This document shows positions 1 to 10,682 of a stretch of 64,000 nucleotides of DNA, in pieces. Numbering within the stretch: the stretch's first letter is position 1; each line of letters starts with the position of its first letter. Source of the stretch: Ureaplasma canigenitalium ATCC 51252 (GTDB taxonomy: Bacteria; Bacillota_I; Bacilli_A; Mycoplasmatales; Mycoplasmoidaceae). Location of the stretch: positions 62,001 to 126,000 of the forward strand of contig NZ_JONZ01000005.1 in the NCBI RefSeq assembly GCF_000712165.1, written 5' to 3'. The notes under the pieces are model-generated. The model saw nothing but the letters and a program-made list of their open reading frames with translations, was not told the DNA's origin and searched no databases. Both the position numbers and the translations under genes were made by a program.

Positions 1-570
1 ATCCTTCTTAAAAGTCATTTCAAGTGCTTCTAGATAGGTTGGAAAGTTGCTTTCGATTTGATTAGTAACAACCGGAAGCGGTTGTGCTCCGTTTTTTAGA
101 TAAACCTTATAACCCGCATCCGTTTTCGGGTTATGACTAGCGGTAAACATAATTCCCCCACAAGCGTTGTGGTGCTTAATCAAAAACGAAACAATCGGAG
201 TACTTAACATTGAATAATCCTTGGGATAAAGTACTCGATAACCAAAAGAACTGAAAATTTCAGCACCGTATTCCATCATTTCCTTCATTTGATATCGATT
301 ATCACGACCAAAAACAACTAATTTGTTTGTTGGATTTGTCGATTCAAGGTATCTAATATATCCAATAATAAGTTGAGTATATGTTGTTTTGTTAAGATTA
401 ATCGTTCCTTCTTTTCAAGGGCGACGAATTCCTGCTGTACCGAATTTAAGTTTACCATCCGGATTAAATAGTTCATTAATTTCTTCTATACTTAAATTTC
501 GATATTTTTCCTTTATTTCTTCTGCGATGTTTTTCGAAGAGAGAAAAGCAAGAAATAATTCATTACTCAT
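1..570 (-). CDS. manB: Phosphomannomutase/phosphoglucomutase, N-terminal part (runs off the window)
   Basis: This is the first 190 codons of an alpha-D-phosphohexomutase, a cytosolic enzyme that moves phosphate between C1 and C6 of hexoses. The N-terminus carries the substrate-loop motif FGTAGIRRPWKEG near residues 43-55, and the active-site phosphoserine loop is visible as GIMFTASHNPKTDAGYKVY. The rest of the protein lies before position 1. The ATG at 570 overlaps the stop of cdd (563-565) in the sequence ATGAGTAA, which points to translational coupling; cdd and a hexomutase gene are also neighbours in Mycoplasma genitalium (MG052-MG053). A TGA is read as Trp within the first motif. Whether mannose or glucose phosphate is preferred, or even ribose phosphate, cannot be told from this part. 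Confidence 0.9.
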
Positions 571-970
571 TTTCACTAACCTCTAAAGAATCAGGTGTTC
601 AATAGTGACCTAGCAGGTCATCTATTTTATACTCAGCAAAGGTGCCGTCAAAATTAAAACAGTATATTCTTCCATCTTTCTTATCGATAAATTCTGAAAT
701 TACTTGTCGACACCCACCACAAGGGGTACCAGTATAGCCGTTATTCTTTGTTATTAAATAAATATTCTTTATTATTTTAGCACCATAAGTAATAGCATTA
801 CATACTGCTGTCCTTTCTGCGCACAATCCAAGTGGATATGAACCATTTTCAACATTTACCCCCGGGAAAGTTCCTTGATCTGTTTCGACAATAGCAGCAA
901 CAGGATAATTAGAATAGGGGCAGTATGCATTTTTTAGTAATTTTTTTAATTCGTTATAAATTTTTTCCAT
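563..970 (-). CDS. cdd: Cytidine deaminase
   Basis: Homotetrameric zinc enzyme that deaminates cytidine and deoxycytidine to uridine and deoxyuridine in pyrimidine salvage. The zinc site is complete: Cys50-Ala-Glu52 in GLCAERTAVCNA and the PCGGCRQV motif with Cys84 and Cys87. Asn and Glu of the NVENGSYP segment (near 39-46) are the usual ribose-binding residues. The length of 135 residues is normal for this family. The frame passes a TGA at 599-601 that must be Trp and ends in TAA at 563-565, overlapping the start of the hexomutase gene by 8 nt. It begins downstream of the terminator of tRNA-Trp, so it should have its own promoter or depend on read-through. Confidence 0.95.
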
Positions 971-997
971 ATTATCCTCTCTAAACTAATTAATTAT

Positions 998-1027
998 AAA
1001 AAAAACCAAACTTTTGTCAAAGTTTGG
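998..1027 (-). terminator. Rho-independent terminator of tRNA-Trp
   Basis: On the minus strand a perfect 9-bp stem (CCAAACTTT / AAAGTTTGG) with a 4-nt loop is followed by eight T. It lies just downstream of tRNA-Trp and upstream of cdd. Confidence 0.85.
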
Positions 1028-1036
1028 TAAATATTA

Positions 1037-1110
1037 TGGCAAGGGTAACAGGATTTGAACCCGCAACACATGGTTTTGGAGACCATTGTTCTACCGTTGA
1101 ACTATACCCT
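1037..1110 (-). tRNA. trnW: tRNA-Trp (anticodon CCA)
   Basis: A complete cloverleaf can be folded. The acceptor arm is AGGGTAT / TACCCTT (with a G-T pair), the anticodon loop CTCCAAA gives anticodon CCA, the T loop is TTCAAAT and the 3' CCA is encoded. It reads UGG. The many UGA-Trp codons in this window need a second tRNA-Trp with anticodon UCA, or wobble, encoded outside the window. Confidence 0.95.
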
Positions 1111-1120
1111 TAAAGAGAAC

Positions 1121-2200
1121 CTATTTTGGTGCTCTTCCTGTTAAATTAATAGCAACACCGTCAGTGACAACGATAGTATCTTCGATTCTTACACCACCAA
1201 CATTTGGAATATAAATTCCTGGTTCAACAGTGACTACGCTATTAACTGGAAGTAGTTCTTTGTTGCCTCCATTTGTATTTGGTAATTCATGGACTTCGAT
1301 ACCAACACCATGACCAGTACCATGAGTGAAGTAACCTTTATATTTTGTACTATCAATCATAGAACGACAAAGTGTGTCAACCTCTTGTCCTGTCACTTTT
1401 GATGATGTTAACTCAATTCCTTTTGTTTGTGCCGCTAGAACTATATCGTAAATTTCCTGCATTTCGGGATTTGGTTTATTCCCAGCAATAAATGATCTTG
1501 TCATATCAGAACAATAACCATTTACAATGCAACCCATATCTACGGTAACCATATCACCATCTTCAATTACTCGATCACCAGGATGATGGTGCGGACAACC
1601 ACCGTTTGGTCCTGAGGCAACAATAGGATCGAATGAATTCTTAGCAGCACCAAGATCAAGCATTTTTTTAGTTAAAATGTTTGCAACTTCAATTTCTTTT
1701 AAACCAACAACATCGACATTTTCACGTAGTCAAATATATGCATCAGCTGTAATGTCACCAGCTTTTTGAAGGAAATTAATTTCTTCTTTCGTCTTAATAG
1801 CACGAAGGTGTGCTGAAGTAAAAGGTGTTGTTTTAGGAACAAAACGTTTAATTAATTCGTGTGTTTCAAGAGTAATATAATCAGCTTCTACAAGAGCATT
1901 TTCAATTTCAAGTTCATTAGCAGCATCAACAAGTAGGTCGATAACTGATTTTTCTTCTGTTCGAGCTAGCAAAACTACTTTTGCATTAGTCACAACTTCT
2001 TTCGCTGCTGTATAGTAACGAGCATCAACAAGGTAAATTGCGTCACCGTTTTTATTTATTAAAACATAACCATCTGAACTTGCGAATTCAAGGAATCAAA
2101 AACGATTATAAGTTGAATGAAGAACTAAACCGTCAACTCCTTGACTAGCATGTTCGTTAATTACTTTCAAAACCTGATTTAATTTAAAACTTTTCCCCAT
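1121..2200 (-). CDS. pepP: M24-family metallopeptidase, Xaa-Pro aminopeptidase type
   Basis: Cytosolic dimetal peptidase of the pita-bread fold that removes an N-terminal residue before proline. The C-terminal half holds the expected metal ligands: Asp221 in VTVDMG, Asp232 in CSDMTR, His in GTGHGVG, Glu in TVEPGIY and Glu in VRIEDT. The N-terminal 120 residues form the creatinase-like domain. The length of 359 residues is typical of the short bacterial Xaa-Pro peptidases, longer than methionine aminopeptidase. The start at 2200 was chosen as the first ATG in the open frame. It helps recycle the peptides that the Opp system brings in. Substrate preference within the M24 family is inferred from length and motifs only. 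Confidence 0.88.
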
Positions 2201-2211
2201 AACTATCACCT

Positions 2212-2379
2212 TTATTTCTTCTTAATTTCGATATGTGAAGTAACCTTACGACATGTAGAACAAAACTTATTTAAAGATAGTCGATCTGGGTTACTTTTAG
2301 CATTCTTTCGTGTAATGTAATTAATGCATTTGCATTCAGTTTCCTGACATTGCAAACGAACTCCACGCTTAACTGCCAC
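2212..2379 (-). CDS. rpmG: 50S ribosomal protein L33
   Basis: Small zinc-ribbon protein of the large ribosomal subunit, 55 residues. It shows the family pattern QCQETECKCINYITRKN and a second pair of cysteines in FCSTC, which together make the zinc site. The start is GTG at 2379, set by the strong Shine-Dalgarno AAGGAAGGTGAG just upstream. It sits alone between pepP and thrS with only 11 nt to the pepP start, so the two may share a transcript. Mollicutes and other Firmicutes often carry two L33 genes; a second copy is not in this window. Confidence 0.93.
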   Translation of the reverse strand: MAVKRGVRLQCQETECKCINYITRKNAKSNPDRLSLNKFCSTCRKVTSHIEIKKK

Positions 2380-2449
2380 CTAACTCACCTTCCTTAACAA
2401 AACATAACTATTATTATACATTATGTAATAAATATTAGAGAAAACTTTT

Positions 2450-4195
2450 TTAACCTTCAAGTTTATTATCAATCTTCTCTTTCAACATACTAATAAACTC
2501 ATCAGTTTTCATTGTTTGTTGATTTATTGAACCATATTTTCGGTATGTTACCGCATCTTTTAGTTGAAGTTCTTCGTCACCTATGACAATTTGGTAAGCA
2601 ACCTTGCTTATTTGTGCTTCACGAATCTTTTTGCCAAGACGTTCATCACGATCATCAAGGAAACATCTAATTCCATTTTTTTTCAATAATTTAGTAATTT
2701 CAAATGATTTATCGAAGTGTAGATTATTGTTAACTGGAATCACGACAACTTGTCTAGGAGTTAACCAAAGCGGAAGAATCCCTTTTGTTTGCTCGAGAAA
2801 AATGGCAAGAAAACGTTCGTAGGTTCCGATAATACCGATGTGAATCATCACAGGAGTTTTTTGTTCATTATTACTGTCAATATATCTTAATTCAAACTTC
2901 TTTGGAAGTAAGAAATCAAGTTGAATTGTTGAAATCGTAATAATTCGATTAAGTGCCGTTTTTACTTGGAAGTCAATTTTAGGACCATAGAAAGCGGCTT
3001 CACCCTTCATAATTTTGTAGTTGATTTTTAACTCATCAAGCAACTTAATTAGAGTGTCTTGCGCACGATTTCACATTTCTGGATCCTTGTGAAATTTCTC
3101 AGTGTCATCTTCGTCATTTAAAGAAAGATGAACCTCGTGTATCTTAATATTTAAACCCTCATGAGCTTTACAAATCATTTGATAAGCATTGCTAACTTCT
3201 TGTTTAATTTGATCAATTGTTAAAAAGACATGACAATCTTCAAGAATCATCTCACGTACTCGTTCAAAACCGGTCAACCCACCTGAGTGTTCGTAACGAT
3301 GTAAAATAGAGTGCTCGCAAAGTCTTAATGGTAAACTTTTATATGAATGATAATTATTTTGGTAAACAAGGATGTGGTGCGGACATGTCATTGGACGCAA
3401 AATTAACTGCTCATTATCAAATTCAATTGGTTTAAAAATATTTTCCTGATAGTGTTCTCAGTGACCAGACTTTTTATATAAATCAATTGAACCAAGTATC
3501 GGAGTCATAACTCGTTCAAAATCATATTGATCTTGAAGATGATTAATAAAGTCTTCAACTTGCTTTTTAATAATAGTACCGTGAGGGAGTCAAATAGGTA
3601 AACCTTGTCCAGCTAAATTGTTAAAAGTAAAAAGTTCAAGTTCCTTCCCTATCTTTCGGTGGTCACGTTCTTTTCGGTCGTTTAATTCAACTAAGTATTC
3701 TTCAAGTTGTTCCTTGTCAGTAAAAGCGACACCGTAAATTCTCGTTAGTTGATCCTTATCTTTGTCACCTTGATAGTATGAACCACCAAATGAAAGCAAC
3801 TTAAATGCTTTAATTTCTTTGGTATTGTTAACATGTCCACCACGACAAAGATCAATTCAATCATTAGTGTGGTAAACCGTAATTAATTCATCTTTATATT
3901 TATTAATTAAATCGATTTTGTATTCATTCATTTTGAAAAGTTCAAGTGCTTTTTCGTAAGATACTTCTTCACGAATAAATTCATAAGCGCCGCTAATGAC
4001 TTTTTGCATTTGTTTTTCAATTTTTTGCAAATCAAGTTGGGTGATGATTTGACCTTCAGGAAGTTTAAAGTCATAATAAAAACCTTCCTCAATAGCTGGA
4101 CCCACTCATAACTTAACACCGGGGTAAAGTTTTGTTAAAGCATAAGCAAGAACATGTGCTGCACTGTGGTTCAATTCTGGTATAAATTTATACAT
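2450..4195 (-). CDS. thrS: Threonyl-tRNA synthetase
   Basis: Class II synthetase charging tRNA-Thr. The protein starts directly in the N2 editing domain with [12 protein letters not shown] (HxxxH) and continues with the second editing-site motif DLCRGGH. The catalytic core has RPMTCPHH (zinc Cys), [17 protein letters not shown] and [16 protein letters not shown], and the zinc His in [13 protein letters not shown]. The C-terminal anticodon-binding domain starts near PRQVVVIPV. With 581 residues it lacks the N-terminal TGS domain of longer bacterial enzymes, a shortening also known from other mycoplasmas. Several TGA codons are read as Trp. The start at 4195 gives a protein beginning just before the editing domain; there is no room for TGS upstream before the divergent DegV gene. 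Confidence 0.95.
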
Positions 4196-4296
4196 ATTTA
4201 CCTAATATTAATGATGTACTCTTCTTATAATTACTAAAAGTTTTAAATAATGTTTATATTTTATAATTATAAGTAAGAAAGGGATTAAATAGATTA

Positions 4297-5208
4297 ATGA
4301 AAAAACCTTTTTTAATTATTACTGATTCCTCATGCACTATTAACAGGGAATATGCACTTGAAAATGACATCGTTATATTACCGCTAAGTATTATCAGAAG
4401 CGATGGTAAGGTTTTTCTGGATAACGGGAAAGAAACTAGTCCAGGAGCGGTTTTTAGCGAACTTGATAATGGTTACACTTACTCTACAAGTTGTACTCCA
4501 CTCGGTTTAATGCATGACCTTATTGAGAATAAAATTCAAGAGTATGAAAAAATAATTTTTATCGGTATTTCCGGTGGTTTTAGTTCTCAATATAACCATA
4601 TGAAAAATATATCAAAAGATTATCCTGACCGTCTGTTTGTATACGACACGGAAAATTTCGGTTATGCACTCGAGGATTTAATTTACAGTTTAAAAGAATT
4701 ATTAAAAACAAATCCATCGGACGAAGAAATTGCTAATTTATGTTTGAATCACCATTATTATACAAGTAATTTTTTGTGTCCTAAAAATGTAAAAGGGCTT
4801 GTCGCATCCGGTCGTATTCCAAAATTTGTTGGGGGAATAATGAATATCATTCACCTGGTTCCAGTTATTAAATCAGAATATAAAAATCACAACGCTGGAG
4901 TGGTGGCTGGAATAAAAAAAGCCCCTCGAAAAATTATGGATCTTGTTTCTAATGTATATGGTGGACTATTAGATAAAAGTCATATTAAAAAAGTTTGTGT
5001 GCTTCATGCTGGACTTGAAGACTATGAGATTGAAGCATTAAAAAACGAAGTTAAACTACGATTCTTGATAGAAGATAACCAAATTGAAGTGAGAATGGCA
5101 CCATGTATTTTCCTTGTTTATGTTTGAAAAGGAGCAATTGGTTATCAGTTTATCACTGATATAAAAAAGGTACATTATTCTAAAGTACCTAATCATAATA
5201 TACATTAA
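4297..5208 (+). CDS. DegV family fatty-acid-binding protein (FakB-like)
   Basis: DegV/FakB proteins hold a fatty acid in a deep pocket and present it to the kinase FakA. Residues 1-15 give the start of the fold (FLIITDSSCT), the family signature appears as YSTSCTPLG (the TSxP type loop), and later ISGGFSS and VASGRIPKFVGG match the conserved glycine-rich segments. It is 303 residues, slightly longer than the usual 280. The start ATG follows the ribosome site AGAAAGGGA. It is divergent from thrS and overlaps the 3' end of truA by 20 nt, tail to tail. FakA and PlsX are encoded at 19-22 kb and a second DegV protein at 35 kb, so it likely supplies one class of exogenous fatty acid. The ligand cannot be read from the sequence. 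Confidence 0.88.
5163..5190 (-). terminator. Terminator of truA located inside the degV coding end
   Basis: On the minus strand AGGTAC and GTACCT form a 6-bp stem with an 11-nt loop, directly followed by six T. The stem overlaps the truA stop codon and lies within the last codons of the convergent degV gene. Confidence 0.6.
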
Positions 5209-5911
5209 CTAAGTAAAGACCAGAAGCGGGTGCTACAATGTTCCCGCTTCCTTTTCTTGGTTCCGATAAAAAACTGATAATTTCTTCTTTTGAGATTTTA
5301 TTCGTAGCATATTTAACCATTATGCCAACTATCATTCTAACCATACTGCGTAAAAAACCATTACCATTAATTGTGATTTCAATGAAATCTTTTTTTTCAA
5401 TAGTAATTCAATTAATTATTCTTTTAGTATTCTCTAGCTCGCTTGTCGAAAAAGAAAGAAAGTCATGCTCTCCAATAAAAACATCCTTGATTTCAATTAG
5501 TTTATTTAAGTTAATCTTTTCTTTTAGTTGTCAGACATAATCTTTCTTAAAAAGAGAGAATTGCTCGGTATCAAGCAGAAATTGGTATGTTTTACTAACC
5601 GCATCAAATCGGGCATTAAAAGCATCATCCACAACGACTGAATCAATTACCTTTATATACCTAAAATGACGATTAATCATCTTCTTTAAGGAATCAGCAG
5701 GAATCTTATTATCAATATGTATATTAATAACCTGACCGAGCGCATGCACCCCACGATCGGTACGACCACTAAAAATAATTTTAAGGTGGTCATTTTTTAA
5801 ACGCTCTCTTAAGAAAAGAGTTAGAACATCTTCAACTGTTTGTTTGTTTTTTTGAGATGCTGAACCAAAAAAGTGTGAACCATCGTATTGAATAATTAAT
5901 TTATAGTTCAT
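5189..5911 (-). CDS. truA: tRNA pseudouridine(38-40) synthase TruA
   Basis: Modifies U38-U40 in the anticodon stem-loop of tRNAs. The catalytic aspartate is Asp52 in FSGRTDRGVHALGQV, the hallmark of TruA. The N-terminus LIIQYDGSHFFGSASQ and the C-terminal FLRSMVRMIVG segment are also typical. The length of 240 residues is normal. The frame includes two TGA-Trp codons and ends in TAG at 5189-5191. It follows ecfT by 2 nt and is the last gene of the ecfA1-ecfA2-ecfT-truA run, an order found in many Firmicutes. The gene tail overlaps degV on the other strand. Confidence 0.95.
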
Positions 5912-5913
5912 AA

Positions 5914-7227
5914 TTAAGAGAAAAGTGCGGAGGCTTCAAAGATACCGAAGGGGGTAAAATAAAGTTTAATCACGGAAAGTGAAATCATAAATCCTACCAT
6001 CATACAGAGAATTGCGATTAAAAGACAATCGATGAAAGTAATCGGATAGAGACGATATCTAGTTCTCGCATAACGGGGATTATAACTTCTTGCCTCCATT
6101 GCATTCGCAAGGTCTTCTGCCTTTCTAAAAGCAATACTAAACAGCGGAACAATAAGAGCAATTAACGATTTAACCTTTTGACGGAAACCACCATTTTTAA
6201 AGTCAACTCCACGTGAAGCTTGAGCATTAAGAATTCGTTTCGATTCATCAAGTAAACTAGGTATAAATCGAAGAGCAATCGCAATCATCATTGAGGCTTC
6301 CGAAACCGGCAAACCAAAAATTTTGAAAGGTGAAAATAAATCTTCAAGACCATTTGTTAATTCAATCGAACTTGTCGTACTCGTAAGAATACTTGAAAGG
6401 GTGATCATTAAGAAAATCTTGATAGTAATATAAGTCGCTAGTTGAATCGCGATTGGAGAAAGTGAAAAAGCGGATCTAGTAAGAATTATCGATGTATATT
6501 CATTACCATTATCATTATTAACACCACTTAAAGTAATTCCTTGATATTTAACACCTTCAATGTTAAAGGAATTTGAAGCAAGGTAGCTAGCAAGATGTGA
6601 ATAAGGTAAAGTTTGTTTGTTTGACAAGACAAATTCAAGACCACTATAAGTCCGATCAAAATTAGCTTGTGAAATTTCGTTTAGGGATGTAAAAGACGAA
6701 TTAATCTTGCTTACTGTAAGACGGTTTTCTGTCATAAATTGATTAATTCCGTAACCTGGTTTTTCAATTAAATTCTTAATTAAATCTCCACTTATGTAAC
6801 CTTTAATTTCTCCACCCCAGATATTGCTAACAAGGTTAAAGTGTTTTGCTTCAACTCCGGCTCCCTCCGAAGAAAGATTAGAGAGATCTTTATTAATTGG
6901 TCCAGAAACCCATTCAAACCTTCCAAGAAAAACATCACTATGATTATGAATATTAAAAATAGCCACCGGATCCTTATAGGTTATCCAGTTAATGGCGAGA
7001 AGGATAACAAAGAGGACAACTGCCGATTTAAAGATGTTCCATAATATTCTTTTCGGTAACTTGGCAAGAAAGAAAATAATTAAAATAAAAACACCAATAA
7101 TTAATTGAGCAAAAAAACCTAGCGGAAGGAAAATCATCGCTATCAAAAAGATAAAAGAGACAAATTTGATTGCTGGATTTAAACGGTGGATTACACTGTT
7201 TCTGATTATGTAACTACCTGCACTCAT
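5914..7227 (-). CDS. ecfT: ECF transporter transmembrane subunit EcfT with large extracytoplasmic insertion
   Basis: Membrane coupling subunit of energy-coupling-factor transporters, which import vitamins and related micronutrients with exchangeable S components. The two coupling motifs are visible: ASRG at 337-340 and EARS at 378-381. Membrane helices are seen near 20-52, 68-82, 258-285, 310-325, 352-365 and 397-420. Between about residues 85 and 250 there is a hydrophilic insertion that is absent from ordinary EcfT proteins of about 265 residues and brings this one to 437. It should lie outside the membrane. The gene follows ecfA2 by 5 nt. No S component is encoded here, so the substrate is unknown. 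Confidence 0.9.
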   Translation of the reverse strand: MSAGSYIIRNSVIHRLNPAIKFVSFIFLIAMIFLPLGFFAQLIIGVFILIIFFLAKLPKRILWNIFKSAVVLFVILLAINWITYKDPVAIFNIHNHSDVFLGRFEWVSGPINKDLSNLSSEGAGVEAKHFNLVSNIWGGEIKGYISGDLIKNLIEKPGYGINQFMTENRLTVSKINSSFTSLNEISQANFDRTYSGLEFVLSNKQTLPYSHLASYLASNSFNIEGVKYQGITLSGVNNDNGNEYTSIILTRSAFSLSPIAIQLATYITIKIFLMITLSSILTSTTSSIELTNGLEDLFSPFKIFGLPVSEASMMIAIALRFIPSLLDESKRILNAQASRGVDFKNGGFRQKVKSLIALIVPLFSIAFRKAEDLANAMEARSYNPRYARTRYRLYPITFIDCLLIAILCMMVGFMISLSVIKLYFTPFGIFEASALFS

Positions 7228-7232
7228 CGTTA

Positions 7233-8552
7233 TTAACTCCTTTCCTTTTTATTAATAATTCTTATTTTATCAGCTAGCTCTTCGACGGTTCTTGGTTTAT
7301 ATTCGATTAGTTTAGACCATTTTTCTTTATCACGATCAATTAATTGCTTAACAACGCTTAAAACTCTTGGATATTGTAAAGGAGATGACTTCATTAAGTC
7401 TTCATCAAGAAAGATACTATAAGGATCACCAGATGCGATAATTTCACCATCGTCCATTACCACAACTTCATCAGCAATCTCAAGAACATGATCCATTGTG
7501 TGAGTAATGACAAAGATAGTTTTATCTTCCGCTTTAGCTTCAAGGATAATTTTCATCATCTCCTGTTCACCAACAGGATCAAGACCCGCGGTCGGTTCAT
7601 CAAAAACGAGGATATCATTTTTGATCGCAAGAATTCCGGCAATCGCAACACGACGTTTTTGGCCACCTGAAAGACCAAATGGATTTCGTTCTAAGTAAGA
7701 ATCGTCAAGTCCTAATTTATTTAAATAAAATTTCGCTCGTTCCTTCGCTTCTTTTTTCTTAACTCCAAGGTTAAGCGGTCCAAACATAATATCCTTTTCA
7801 ATGGTGTCTTTGAAAAGTTGATACTCAGGAAACTGGAAAACAAAACCAACCCTTTTTCGTAAATCTTTAAATCGTTTAATCTTTTTATTAAACTTGTAGT
7901 TAGTTTTAATTTCAGGAACATTCGGGGTAATATTTTCTAAATCATCGAAACTAAATTTGTTCTTAATTTCAAGTAAAACATCTTGCGATACCCGAACGAT
8001 ACCAATTTTGCACTTTTCCATTAATTCTTTATTATTAGTGAACTCTAGATTATTAATGAACGAAATCTTTTTTGGTTTATGTTTGTATTTCGCTTCAAAC
8101 AAAATGCTAGCTTTCTGCTTATCAATTTCTTTTGAATAAAGAATAAGAAAAGTTCATTGGTCAAGTTTATATCTTCAAAGAACATTGATAATTTTCTTAT
8201 CAAAAGTATTGATTGCACCGATTAAATGAGGAGTAATATTAAAGTGGTCACCTATAACAATGTCACCAACTTGAACATAACCATATTTAGAAGTAAGAAG
8301 ACCATTAAAATGGGTAACTAAAGTTGTCTTGCCAGAACCTGAACTACCAATAATGAAATAAATTTTGTTTTTTTCAAAATCGTAATTAATGTTGTTTAGT
8401 GCAACAAGTTGGTGTTCCGTTTTCTCGTCATAAATAGAATACAAGTTGCTTACCCGAATTGCGATATTATCAGGAACTTCTCGTACAATTTTATTTTTGC
8501 TTGAAATCATGTACTTTAAATCATGAAAAAATTCTCTTATTTTTTGTGACAT
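7233..8552 (-). CDS. ecfA2: ECF transporter ATP-binding protein EcfA2 with internal insertion
   Basis: One of the two ATPase subunits of the ECF module. Walker A is GSSGSGKTT (Lys75), the Q loop VFQFPEYQLF (Gln240), the signature LSGGQKRR, Walker B ILVFDEPTAGLD and the switch His is in VITHT. Lys75 and Gln240 are 165 residues apart, whereas about 50 is usual, so roughly 110 residues rich in Lys, Phe and Asn are inserted in the nucleotide-binding domain. The total of 439 residues fits this. The C-terminal tail (YKPRTVEELADKI) is the usual EcfA2 extension. The start overlaps the end of ecfA1 by 16 nt. Two TGA-Trp codons are inside the inserted part. Confidence 0.92.
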
Positions 8553-9415
8553 ATTGAATTGATTAATTCCTCATTCTTTAAAGTAAGCTTGACATCCATT
8601 CCGTTCTCTCTTAGTAGTTTTGAAAGTTTAAGAGTGAAAGGAATGTCAAGTTGCATTTGGTGTAACTTCTCTTCATCCTGAAATACCTCCTCGGGGGTAC
8701 CGATGAATTGTACCTGGCCATCATTCATTACAATTACTCGATTCGCTCTTACTACTTCTTCCATATCGTGAGTTATTGAAATAACAGTTTTTTGTGCAAC
8801 GTCACGAAGGGAAACCATTAAATCTTTTAGTTCATTTTTCCCTTTTGGATCAAGCATTGATGTTGATTCGTCAAAAATAATAACCTTCGGATTAATAGCA
8901 AGAACACTAGCAATGGCAACCCGTTGTTTTTGACCACCAGAAAGTTCAAGTGATTCCTTCTTTAATAAATCTTGAATATCAAGAGCCCCGGCGGCTTCAT
9001 TAATGATATCTCACATTTTATTTTGCGGAACTTTTCTATTCTCAAGACCAAAAGCAATATCATCTTCCGCGGTAATTCCAACAAACTGATTATCTGGATT
9101 CTGAAAAACTATTCCGATATTATTTCTTAAATACTTTAGATTAACAGCTGAAATTTCGATACCAAAAAGTTTAATAGTCCCTTGTTGTGGTTTAAGAAGA
9201 CCGGTTAAGACTTTTGAGATGGTTGATTTACCACTTCCGTTATGTCCAATAATACAGATATATTCATTTTTGTTAATCGAAAAGGACACGTCTTTTAAGA
9301 CGGTTCTATCTTCGTTATAACCAAAAAATACATTTTGAAATTCAACAGCGACAGTTGAATTTTCAATCGCATTATCAAGCGAAGCAATATGATATCCTTT
9401 TTGTGTCTTTAGCAA
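8537..9415 (-). CDS. ecfA1: ECF transporter ATP-binding protein EcfA1
   Basis: Second ATPase of the ECF module, pairing with EcfA2. All ABC motifs are present: Walker A GHNGSGKST (57-65), Q loop VFQNPDNQFVG, signature LSGGQKQRVAIA, Walker B VIIFDESTSMLDP with the catalytic Glu, and switch His in ITHDMEE. At 292 residues it has normal length, unlike its partner. It is the first gene of the ecfA1-ecfA2-ecfT-truA run and lies downstream of the rplA terminator, so a promoter should lie in 9416-9480. Confidence 0.94.
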
Positions 9416-9479
9416 GAAAAGTACCCCTTTAATTAACTACTAATTATAAATTAAAATTTACATTTTTTGAAAGAAAGGA

Positions 9480-9504
9480 TAAAAAATAACACCATAGGTG
9501 TTAT
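9480..9504 (-). terminator. Terminator after rplA
   Basis: On the minus strand ATAACACC / GGTGTTAT forms a perfect 8-bp stem with a 3-nt loop, followed by a T-rich run. It closes the rplK-rplA operon. Confidence 0.85.
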
Positions 9505-9522
9505 CTCTTAAAACTAAGACGA

Positions 9523-10215
9523 TTAGTTGTTAGCAATCGTTACCTTTACACCAGGACCCATTGTTGGCGAAACTGAAATGTTTTGAATGTATTGACCCTT
9601 GACTGTACTTGGTTTCTTTGACTTAATTAAATTAATTAATGAAATAGCATTTTCTTCAATTTTTTTCGCATCAAAACTTACCTTACCAATCGCCATATGA
9701 ATGTTTCCATATGTATCAGTTCGGTATTCAATACGACCTTTTTTAAAGTCAGCTACAGCTTTAAGCACATCATTTGCCACAGTTCCTATTTTAGGGTTAG
9801 GCATAAGACCACGTGGACCTAATAACTTACCATATTTAGCTAGCATCGGCATCATCTTTTGGTTGGTAATAATTAAATCAATTTGGTTTAGCATCTTTTC
9901 AATATTAACAAGGTCTTGACTTCCCATAACATGGTCAACACCAGCTGTTTTTAAATCGGCATCGCTAAATGTGTCATCTGTTAATAATAAAATTCTTACT
10001 TCCTTACCATTTCCGTGAGGTAAAGAAATTGATCCACGAAGTTGTTGTTCTACTTTCGTTGTGTCAAGATTCAATTTAATTGCGATACTTATCGAACCAT
10101 CAAACTTTGTAATAGATTTACTTTGAGCAATTTTAATAGCTTCAAGTAATGAATAATTTTTTTGCTTGTCAAAGTCAGTTAAAACAGCTTTCATTTTTTT
10201 TGTTAATTTAGCCAT
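9523..10215 (-). CDS. rplA: 50S ribosomal protein L1
   Basis: Protein of the mobile L1 stalk at the ribosomal E site, and in many bacteria a translational repressor of its own rplK-rplA mRNA. Its 230 residues, the central [13 protein letters not shown] segment and the C-terminal [11 protein letters not shown] are standard. It follows rplK by 2 nt. The start ATG at 10215 gives the usual [11 protein letters not shown] beginning. Confidence 0.97.
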   Translation of the reverse strand: MAKLTKKMKAVLTDFDKQKNYSLLEAIKIAQSKSITKFDGSISIAIKLNLDTTKVEQQLRGSISLPHGNGKEVRILLLTDDTFSDADLKTAGVDHVMGSQDLVNIEKMLNQIDLIITNQKMMPMLAKYGKLLGPRGLMPNPKIGTVANDVLKAVADFKKGRIEYRTDTYGNIHMAIGKVSFDAKKIEENAISLINLIKSKKPSTVKGQYIQNISVSPTMGPGVKVTIANN

Positions 10216-10217
10216 TA

Positions 10218-10682
10218 TTATTTAACCTCCTTATTCTTATACGGAGAAACACCTTCAATGACAATCCCCATTTGTTTAGCAGAACCTGCAATCATACTTA
10301 ATGCTTTTTCAGCATCGTAAGCTGTTGTATCAGGTAACTTATATTTAGCAATTTCAAGTGCCTTTTCCTTTGAAATAGTTGCTACTGTTTTCTTCGCATT
10401 ACTGCTTCCAGAACTAATTTTCGCAGCTTCTTTAAGAAGGTAAGTAACTGGGGTTGTTTTAATAACAAAATCGAAAGATTTGTCTTTATAAGCTGTAATG
10501 ACAACAGGAATAACTTTTCCGTTATCACCCTTAGTTTTGTCATTATAAGCCTTAGTAAATTCAGCCATATTAATCCCAACGGACGCAAGAGCCGGACCTG
10601 GCTTAGCTTGTCCACCAATAAGGTTTAATTTGGCAATTCTCGTGATTTCCTTTTTCTTTGCTTTTGGAGCCACACGCAACAC
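10218..10682 (-). CDS. rplK: 50S ribosomal protein L11
   Basis: Protein of the GTPase-associated centre of the 50S subunit. The N-terminal domain includes [20 protein letters not shown] with the conserved proline-rich turn, and the C-terminal RNA-binding domain ends with [10 protein letters not shown]. The start is GTG at 10682, supported by AAAGAGAG just before it; the protein of 154 residues then begins [13 protein letters not shown]. An internal GTG (10673) would shorten it by three residues and cannot be excluded. Confidence 0.95.
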   Translation of the reverse strand: MLRVAPKAKKKEITRIAKLNLIGGQAKPGPALASVGINMAEFTKAYNDKTKGDNGKVIPVVITAYKDKSFDFVIKTTPVTYLLKEAAKISSGSSNAKKTVATISKEKALEIAKYKLPDTTAYDAEKALSMIAGSAKQMGIVIEGVSPYKNKEVK

